Shown one piece after another: positions 58,105 to 64,000 of a stretch of 64,000 bases of DNA. A program made the translations under genes and the position numbers. The stretch comes from DASRDB01 sp035652815. Lineage in GTDB: Bacteria; Chloroflexota; Ktedonobacteria; Ktedonobacterales; Ktedonobacteraceae. The first letter of the stretch is position 1; each line of letters begins with the position of its first letter. The notes beneath the pieces are model-generated. The model did not search any database and was not told the origin of the DNA. It saw only the letters and a list, made by a program, of their open reading frames with translations. Location: NCBI GenBank assembly GCA_035652815.1, contig DASRDB010000017.1, forward strand, positions 1 to 64,000, read 5' to 3'.

Positions 58105-59781
58105 CTACCAACCCATTGCGAGTCCATCACAGCGTGGGTCAGCAGCCCCCTCGAATATATAAGATGATTGGGAAGCCGGGTGTATGACAATCGCCTGAGC
58201 ATGTCCCATACCGTCTCCCCATGAATCCTCTAACATAACCCGATGACCAAGCAGTTCCAGCAGCAAGGCAACACCGCCCGGGAAACGCCTTTCAAGCACC
58301 ACCACCTCGCTTATAGAGCGATCATGATATTCATCCACTCCTGCCTGACCAGCTATAAACTCTTCACGGTGGCCCGCGAACGGCTGCAACATACGCCCGC
58401 TGCGCCAGCGCGGAGCTGCTATGGCCCGCTGTGGATTATATCCAAAATCAAGCATCGCTGAAAGTATCTGCACGTGTATCTGCGGCTGCGCATCGCCGCC
58501 CATCGTTCCCAGGGCCATGTAGGGCTGTCCGTTCTGCAAGACCATCGCGGGCGTGAGCGTATGCATCGTGCGCTTGCCCGGCAGCAAATAGTTCACATGT
58601 CGCGGGTCTAGCGAAAAGTACGAACCGCGATTGTGCAACATGACACCGGTATCACCACCAACCACACCACTGCCAAAGCCAAAGTAGAGACTCTGAATCA
58701 ATGAAACCACGTTGCCCTGGTTATCAGCCGCGCACAGATACATGGTATCACCCTCTTGCTCCAGCCCAGCCTCTACTTTTACCATCGCTTTCTGCGGATT
58801 GATGCGCCTTCGCTGCTGCTCAGCATACTCTTTGCTGAGCAATCGCTCGACCGGCACATCGACAAAGGCCGGATCAGAGACGTAGCGGTCGCGGTCGGCA
58901 AAAGCCAGCTTCTTCGCCTCAAGCAGCAGGTGCAAATACTCTGCCGACTGGTAGCCAAGCGCCTTCAGGTCGTATCCCTCGAGAATATTCAGCATCTCAA
59001 GCGCGGCAATGCCTTGCGAGTTAGGCGGGAATTCATAAATCTCGTAACCGCGATAACTGGTTGAGATCGGCTCTACCCAATCCGAGTGGTGTTGTTGCAA
59101 ATCCTCGATGCTCAACACACCGCCCTGGCGCTGCACATACTCACAAATTGTCCGGCCTATGGGGCCATTATAAAAAGCATCGCGTCCCTCTTTCGCCAGC
59201 GTAGCATACGTGCGAGCAAGATGCGGCTGGCGCAGCAGTTCTCCGGTGCGAGGAACCTGATTTCCAGGCAGATACACGCCTGCGCTGCTCTCCCAGCGTT
59301 TCAATACGGGTTCCGCCGCCTTCGACAGCCAGTTGTTCAACTTGGCGGTCACAGGCACACCCTGCTCCGCGTATTCAATAGCGGGAGCAAAAACCACTTC
59401 CGGTGGCAGCGTGCCGAATCGCTCAAGCGCGGCAAACCAGCCATCCACAGCTCCAGGGACGTTTATCGAGAGCGGCCCGCGCTCAGGTATCTTCTTCATG
59501 CCTTTCGCCGCGAACAGGTCGGGATGCATCCCCTGCGGAGCGCGCCCGCTTCCATTGAGCGCGTAAAGCTGCTGCGTTTTCGCGTCCCAGATCAGGAGAA
59601 AAATATCACCACCCGCAGAACAGGTCGATGGATAGACAACCGTCATCGTAATATTCGCGGCAATCGCCGCGTCTATGGCGTTTCCACCTTGCATCAGCAT
59701 GCGCAATCCTGCTTGAGTGGCGAGATAATGAGCACAGGCTACCATGCCATGAGTTGCGTAGTTAGGTTGCTCGGAGAGCAT
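58105..59781 (-). CDS. ggt: Gamma-glutamyltransferase
   Basis: The 558-residue protein has the GGT pattern: VYPSTCSAGGDIFLLIWDA, PLSINVPGAVDGWFAAL, the self-cleavage site with the nucleophilic Thr at about residue 346 (GDTMYLCAADNQGNVVS), SGVVGGDTGVMLHN, and GTMGGDAQPQ. After self-cleavage the two subunits transfer or release gamma-glutamyl groups from glutathione or related compounds. No signal peptide is present, as in cytosolic or capsule-type members. It starts the leftward pair with the glycosyltransferase. Confidence 0.92.
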   Translation of the reverse strand: MLSEQPNYATHGMVACAHYLATQAGLRMLMQGGNAIDAAIAANITMTVVYPSTCSAGGDIFLLIWDAKTQQLYALNGSGRAPQGMHPDLFAAKGMKKIPERGPLSINVPGAVDGWFAALERFGTLPPEVVFAPAIEYAEQGVPVTAKLNNWLSKAAEPVLKRWESSAGVYLPGNQVPRTGELLRQPHLARTYATLAKEGRDAFYNGPIGRTICEYVQRQGGVLSIEDLQQHHSDWVEPISTSYRGYEIYEFPPNSQGIAALEMLNILEGYDLKALGYQSAEYLHLLLEAKKLAFADRDRYVSDPAFVDVPVERLLSKEYAEQQRRRINPQKAMVKVEAGLEQEGDTMYLCAADNQGNVVSLIQSLYFGFGSGVVGGDTGVMLHNRGSYFSLDPRHVNYLLPGKRTMHTLTPAMVLQNGQPYMALGTMGGDAQPQIHVQILSAMLDFGYNPQRAIAAPRWRSGRMLQPFAGHREEFIAGQAGVDEYHDRSISEVVVLERRFPGGVALLLELLGHRVMLEDSWGDGMGHAQAIVIHPASQSSYIFEGAADPRCDGLAMGW

Positions 59782-59950
59782 AGCGGGAGACTCCGTTTTC
59801 TACGGTGAGGAAACCGTTCTTCTCATCGTTGTGCATTACTAGTATTATAGCACGAAATGCTTCTGCCCTATGCTCGAAGAGATCGGCTTTTAGGAACATT
59901 GGTTGACACCAAAAACTTTACCGGGGCCGTTAAAAGTCGCACCCGAGGGC

Positions 59951-59979
59951 TTGCTCATTTACCCGCGAAGCGCTACAAT
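59951..59979 (+). promoter_or_regulatory. Promoter of the ECF operon
   Basis: TTGCTC (59951-59956) and TACAAT (59974-59979) are 17 bp apart, about 29 bp before the ATG at 60008. No riboswitch fold is obvious in the 30-base leader. Confidence 0.6.
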
Positions 59980-60007
59980 GCACCAGAAATCACTTATGAG
60001 GTACTCC

Positions 60008-60805
60008 ATGTTTCGCAGACTAACTGCCATTGAAATCGCGGAAGGGGCACTGCTGGCGGATATCGGCATCATTTTTGGCCTGCTCGCCATTTATATGCCG
60101 GTGGGCAAAATCTTTTTTCACGTGATTACCCCGATTATTTTTACTATCATTGTCCTGCGGCGCGGCTTCTATGTGGGCTTCATGAGTATGTTCGTCTCGA
60201 TGGTGATCGTCGGCCTTTTTAGCGGCCCTGGACGTATCTTCTATACACTGCTTGAATGCGGCGCTGGCCTGTTTCTCGGCCTGACTATGAAGCGCCACAT
60301 GCGCCATATTCCACTGATTCTCCTGGGCGTTACCAGTGGCGCGTTGTGCTTCTATGCGCTACTCCTGCTCACCGATTTTCTCACAGGCATTCCCATCTCT
60401 GATTTAATAGACGGCCTGCATAAAAGCTACGACCAGCTTGTCTCACTGATGAATGTCCTCACCAACAACTTTGGACTGGGAACTATCTGGCATCAACAAC
60501 TCTTTCCGGTCGTTGATGCACTTGCGAAGTTTTCATTTACCTACTGGTGGGCTGCCTTTTATTTTCTTAACTGGATATTTCTTCTCCCGGTGGTCATTGT
60601 CATCTACTATATGACAAACCTGTTTGTGCGTATGCTTGGCTATTCAGTTCGTCCCTTTCCCAGTGGCTTTCTCGAAAACCTGCAATACTGGCTGCTGCGC
60701 ACCTTTGTTAAACTGATCCCGAAAAATAACAAACACTGGCTGGCACACGCGCTCCGGCGTGAAGTGCGTAGAATAGGTATCGCGAGGCAAAAATCAGAAG
60801 CATGA
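60008..60805 (+). CDS. DUF2232-like integral membrane protein, probable ECF substrate-binding subunit
   Basis: The 265-residue protein starts MFRRLTAIEIAEGALLADIG; GAGGT precedes this ATG, so the longer frame from 59903 is rejected. It has about seven membrane helices. IFGLLAIYMPVGKIFFHVITPIIFTIIVLRRGFYVGFMSMFVSM follows the DUF2232/YybS pattern, a group related to S components of energy-coupling-factor transporters. It would bind the vitamin or metal. It overlaps the first ATPase gene by four bases, so the four genes form one operon. The substrate cannot be told. Confidence 0.75.
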   Translation: MFRRLTAIEIAEGALLADIGIIFGLLAIYMPVGKIFFHVITPIIFTIIVLRRGFYVGFMSMFVSMVIVGLFSGPGRIFYTLLECGAGLFLGLTMKRHMRHIPLILLGVTSGALCFYALLLLTDFLTGIPISDLIDGLHKSYDQLVSLMNVLTNNFGLGTIWHQQLFPVVDALAKFSFTYWWAAFYFLNWIFLLPVVIVIYYMTNLFVRMLGYSVRPFPSGFLENLQYWLLRTFVKLIPKNNKHWLAHALRREVRRIGIARQKSEA

Positions 60806-61656
60806 ATGAAAAACCCTTAATAGATTTCCAGGAAGTCAGCTTTTCTTATCCTCCTTTGAGCAATAATCAATCAAATAGAGCGCCCATTCCGGTTTTGCAA
60901 GATATCTCGCTCTCGATTAAGCAGGGAGAATATCTCGCTCTACTGGGTCATAATGGCAGTGGCAAATCCACTCTCGCGCGCCTCTGTAATGCGCTGCTTG
61001 TTCCTGCTGGCGGGCACGTCTTCGTGACTGGCTACGATACTGCTGAACAGGCACACCAGCGCCCCATACGCGATATGATCGGCATGATCTTTCAAAACCC
61101 CGACAACCAGATCATCGCAACGGTCGTTGAAGACGATGTAGCCTGGGCCCTCACTATGCGTGGCCTGCCAGCTTCATTGATCCGCAAGCGCGTCGAAGAG
61201 GCCATGCAGGCCGTCAACATTTATCACCTGCGCGGCCTGCCCCCGCACAAGCTCTCAGGCGGGCAACGGCAGCGCCTCGCTATCGCTGGTATTCTCGCAT
61301 TGCGCCCCCGCTGCATCATCGCTGACGAGGCGACTGCGCAGCTCGACCCGCTTTCGCGCCAGGAAATTATCGACCTACTTCATCACTTGAACCAGAACTA
61401 TGGCCTGACCATCATACATGTCACCCACCTGCTGGAAGAAACAGTGCAGGCGCAGCGCATCGTCGTATTGGAGCAGGGCCGCATCGTCATAGATGGACGC
61501 CCGGCAGACATCTTCTCCAACCTTTCCCGTTTGCGCCAACTCAAACTGACGATACCCGAACCCATCGAACTTGCCGACCGCCTGCGCAAGACAGGTTTCT
61601 CCATTTCAAACGAAGCGCTCACAGTCGAAGCCATTGCGCGGGAGCTGAGCCAATGA
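60802..61656 (+). CDS. ecfA1: ECF transporter ATPase subunit A1
   Basis: The 284-residue protein is an ABC ATPase with Walker A GHNGSGKST (about residue 51), the Q-loop FQNPDNQ, signature LSGGQRQR, Walker B CIIADEATAQLD, and the His switch HVTH. QNPDNQIIATVVEDDVAWA is typical of EcfA-type ATPases. It drives the transporter with EcfA2 and EcfT. It overlaps both neighbours as ATGA, which supports equal synthesis of all subunits. Confidence 0.93.
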   Translation: MNEKPLIDFQEVSFSYPPLSNNQSNRAPIPVLQDISLSIKQGEYLALLGHNGSGKSTLARLCNALLVPAGGHVFVTGYDTAEQAHQRPIRDMIGMIFQNPDNQIIATVVEDDVAWALTMRGLPASLIRKRVEEAMQAVNIYHLRGLPPHKLSGGQRQRLAIAGILALRPRCIIADEATAQLDPLSRQEIIDLLHHLNQNYGLTIIHVTHLLEETVQAQRIVVLEQGRIVIDGRPADIFSNLSRLRQLKLTIPEPIELADRLRKTGFSISNEALTVEAIARELSQ

Positions 61657-62540
61657 GCGAGCCGATCATCAGCGCCCACAAGCTGACACATATCTATTCC
61701 AACAAGCATGGCGGAACGCTGCAAAAAGTCGCCCTTTCTGATGTCACGCTGGATATAGCGCGGGGGAGTTGCGCCGCCATCATCGGCATCACCGGCTCCG
61801 GTAAATCGACCCTGGTGCAGCATTTTAACGGCCTGCTGAAGCCAACCTCGGGAACCGTCATCGTCGATGGTATCGATATAGGCGCGAAAGGGGCCGACCT
61901 GCATACATTACGGCAGCGCATCGGCATGCTCTTCCAGTTTCCAGAGTCTCAACTCTTCGAGCGAACGATCTTCGCGGATGTCGCCTTTGGCCCGCGCCGC
62001 ATGCAGCTCTCGCGTCGCGAGATTCGGGAGCGAGTGCTGCATGCTCTGGATATGGTCGGACTGCCACCTCACCAGTTCGCGCAGCGCAGCCCCTTTGATT
62101 TGAGTGGCGGTCAAAAGCGCCGCGTGGCCCTGGCTGGTGTCCTCGCCATGTCTCCCAAAGTGCTGATTCTCGATGAACCCACTGTAGGACTCGATGCCGA
62201 AGGTCGCGCTGAATTCTACTCCTATCTCAAACGCATTCAAGATGAAGGTGTCACCATCGTACTCGTCTCGCATGACATGGCCGAGGTTGCCACCCTGGCT
62301 GACCGTCTTTTTGTTCTGCATAACGGGCTGCTTGTGATGCAAGGCGAGCCGCGCTCCCTCTTCTCGCAAAGTGAGCGGCTTGGTCAATATGGCCTGGCAA
62401 CGCCACCGCTCAGCGAACTGCTCTCGCTTTTACGAACCCATGGCATGGCAATACCTGCACATGCGTTCACCCTGGATGAAGCGTTTGCGGCCATTTCGAG
62501 CCTTCATAAACTCACAGAAAGAGGTGAGCGGCATGTTTGA
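61653..62540 (+). CDS. ecfA2: ECF transporter ATPase subunit A2
   Basis: The 295-residue protein is the second ATPase: Walker A GITGSGKST, the Q-loop FQFPESQLFERTIFADVAFGP, signature LSGGQKRR, Walker B LILDEPTVGLD, and the switch HDMAE. Its Q-loop FPExQ distinguishes it from A1 (NPDNQ), as in known EcfA1/A2 pairs. It overlaps A1 by four bases and ecfT by eight bases. Confidence 0.93.
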   Translation: MSEPIISAHKLTHIYSNKHGGTLQKVALSDVTLDIARGSCAAIIGITGSGKSTLVQHFNGLLKPTSGTVIVDGIDIGAKGADLHTLRQRIGMLFQFPESQLFERTIFADVAFGPRRMQLSRREIRERVLHALDMVGLPPHQFAQRSPFDLSGGQKRRVALAGVLAMSPKVLILDEPTVGLDAEGRAEFYSYLKRIQDEGVTIVLVSHDMAEVATLADRLFVLHNGLLVMQGEPRSLFSQSERLGQYGLATPPLSELLSLLRTHGMAIPAHAFTLDEAFAAISSLHKLTERGERHV

Positions 62541-63570
62541 CGCGCTTCCGATCGGCACATATTATCCTGGAAATAGCCTGCTACATCGCTTGCAATCCAG
62601 GACAAAGCTCCTCGTCATATTCTGGCTCGCGATATTCTTCATTCTTGCCAATCACCATTTCTGGCACTTCGCGCCCTATATTCTGGCTGCTGGCCTGCTG
62701 GTAGTGAGTATTGCGCTTTCCCGCATCTCTCCACGTTTTTTGTGGAGACGTATGTGGCTGCTGATTGTCCTGGTTATCATCGGAGTGATCCCCACGCTCT
62801 TCTTTCCTACCGACCAGGGAGGTAAGGTATTAACCACCCTCGGACCATTTCCAGTATCCTTAAATGTCCTGCGCCTGAGCATTGTCGTTTACAGTGCATT
62901 GCTCCTCTGTCTCCTGTTCTCCCTCCATTTGCCATTCCAATCTATACAAACCCTCAGACGTAAGAGCTGGTTTCGCATCCTTCGCTTCATGCTCATCCTA
63001 TTGGAAATAGTCGCGCTGATCTTTCTCTGGGTGACACGCAGGCAGCCCCTTCACGGCAACCTGCCGCTTGGGCCGCTGGTCATTACCTACGACGGTGTAT
63101 GGATAGAAATCACGCTGTTCGTCGTTTTCCTGATCCTGTACACCTTCTCGCTGCTACTAACGCTGACTACCAGCCCTATCGCGCTCATTGAGGGGCTGAC
63201 CATACTTCTGACACCATTACGCAAACTGAGACTACCGGTAGATGATTTCGCCCTGATGCTGCTCATCGCGCTGCGCTTCATCCCCACTTTGCTTGAAGAG
63301 GTTGAATTGCTGCTCAAAGCCCAAATGGCGCGTGGGGCCAGCTTTACACACGGCAGCCTGCGCGAACGCCTGCAAAGCCTGACCTCGCTCTTCCTTCCTT
63401 TCATCGAAGGCACGCTCCGGCGCGCTGCCGACCTGGCAACCGCTCTGGAAGCGCGTGGGTACGAGGTTGAGGAACATAAGACCTTCTTGCATGAAACGGG
63501 CTTTGGAATAGCTGATTATACCGTTATGATTGCTGTCGCGATAATTACGCTCGTGACGCTATTTATTTGA
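62533..63570 (+). CDS. ecfT: ECF transporter transmembrane subunit T
   Basis: The protein is 345 residues from the ATG at 62533 (AGAGGTGAGCGGC precedes it; the frame is open far upstream but that part overlaps ecfA2). It has about six membrane helices, longer than the usual 260-residue EcfT because of extra loops (about residues 140-215). The two coupling motifs are MARGASFTHG and LEARGYEVE, each with the Ala-Arg-Gly that docks on the ATPases. It closes the operon with the S-like gene and both ATPases. Confidence 0.9.
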   Translation: MFDALPIGTYYPGNSLLHRLQSRTKLLVIFWLAIFFILANHHFWHFAPYILAAGLLVVSIALSRISPRFLWRRMWLLIVLVIIGVIPTLFFPTDQGGKVLTTLGPFPVSLNVLRLSIVVYSALLLCLLFSLHLPFQSIQTLRRKSWFRILRFMLILLEIVALIFLWVTRRQPLHGNLPLGPLVITYDGVWIEITLFVVFLILYTFSLLLTLTTSPIALIEGLTILLTPLRKLRLPVDDFALMLLIALRFIPTLLEEVELLLKAQMARGASFTHGSLRERLQSLTSLFLPFIEGTLRRAADLATALEARGYEVEEHKTFLHETGFGIADYTVMIAVAIITLVTLFI

Positions 63571-63692
63571 GGACAGGTCACTTACTACACAGCAAAAAAA
63601 GGCTTTTGTCTCAAAGAAACTGATTGTCAGAACGCAGCGATTATGATATGCTTGTCAAACGAAAACTAGTTAGCGTGCGGAATAAATAAAAA

Positions 63693-64000
63693 TTGGGTAA
63701 CGAAGGACAGCCTCCACAGGAAGGACAACAACAACAATCATATTATGGCTGGCAATACGACCAGGATGCTCCTGGACCGGTTGCGCAGCAGTCTCCGGTT
63801 GTCCCACAGGGACAACCGCCTTCCTATCCACCGCAGATGCCAGGTGGCCCTCCACCGGTACCACCTCAGCAGGCGCTCCCGCCGCAACAGGCTCCTCGTT
63901 TCCAGCAGCCGGTGCAGGACATGGGTACCTCGCTCGGCATTACGCAGGGGATGGAATTCCAATACTTCAACGCTCCCCAGCCATCGCAGCCACTCCCGGT
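63693..64000 (+). CDS. Pro/Gln-rich protein, partial (runs off the window)
   Basis: The frame from the TTG at 63693 is open to the end of the window (about 102 residues). It starts MGNEGQPPQEGQQQQSYYGW and is almost all Pro, Gln and Gly (QGQPPSYPPQMPGG, PPQQALPPQQ), a disordered lead. Such leads are common before a membrane helix or a kinase-like domain in these genomes, but the end is not visible. No clear ribosome site precedes the TTG, so the start is uncertain. Confidence 0.55.
   Translation, partial: MGNEGQPPQEGQQQQSYYGWQYDQDAPGPVAQQSPVVPQGQPPSYPPQMPGGPPPVPPQQALPPQQAPRFQQPVQDMGTSLGITQGMEFQYFNAPQPSQPLP

Noticed and set aside
1..64000. CRISPR array
   Set aside because: I found no set of regularly spaced identical short repeats; the repeated units seen are dispersed inverted repeats or operator pairs.
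1..64000. rRNA genes or a replication origin
   Set aside because: No rRNA sequence, dnaA gene or DnaA-box cluster is visible.

Overview
The window looks like a chromosomal piece of a soil-type, multicellular member of the phylum Chloroflexota, most likely class Ktedonobacteria. I infer this from moderate G+C, zinc-ribbon/kinase/WD40 and BACON-like architectures, HTH-GAF regulators, DUF1684, FabG-like and ECF genes of the type seen there, and a dispersed inverted repeat starting TGTCATCCTGAG. No 16S rRNA gene is present, so this is an inference.

Region 1 (1-8.1 kb) is accessory DNA, probably part of an integrated phage, plasmid or conjugative element. A long leftward operon of small overlapping genes (Cys-rich zinc-binding proteins, a HAD phosphatase, a possible single-strand annealing protein) reads from a strong promoter at 4745-4773, opposite an HTH gene. 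Two secreted or anchored Pro/Thr-rich proteins, an XRE regulator and two unknown genes follow. The last one runs into the antisense of the next chromosomal gene, which suggests a junction near 8.1 kb.

Region 2 (8.1-47.2 kb) is ordinary but signalling-rich chromosome. It holds a PadR/PP2C pair, a pentapeptide protein, a FabG-like reductase, methyltransferases, an FTR1/GDT1-like membrane pair, an HTH-GAF regulator, ClpP, an autoregulated XRE protein, an Asp-box protein, an apparently solo Eco57I-like adenine methyltransferase, a Rieske membrane protein, a FliG-like-domain methyltransferase, an extracellular BACON protein with its Ser/Thr kinase, a sirtuin, DUF1684, hydrolases, a WD40 kinase, a stand-alone (p)ppGpp-hydrolase-like HD protein, an MFS transporter, tRNA-Glu(CTC), a cupredoxin, a disulfide oxidoreductase and Zwf.

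Region 3 (47.2-55 kb) is a mercury-resistance island, visibly more G+C-rich than its flanks. In order it carries a CmtR-like ArsR sensor with its operator, a Cys-Cys membrane protein, a 41-residue Cys-Cys membrane protein, a MerC/MerT-like protein, MerE, MerA, MerB, a broken membrane-anchored thioredoxin, CcdA, and a remnant of a second flavin disulfide reductase. The sensor would release the promoter on Hg(II), MerB would cleave organomercurials, the membrane proteins would import Hg(II), and MerA would reduce it to Hg(0). The thioredoxin/CcdA pair would have supplied reducing power but is probably dead on the thioredoxin side.

Region 4 (55-64 kb) holds oligoendopeptidase F, a glycosyltransferase carrying a CysRS-like tail domain, gamma-glutamyltransferase, a four-gene ECF-type transporter operon, and the start of a Pro/Gln-rich protein that runs off the window.
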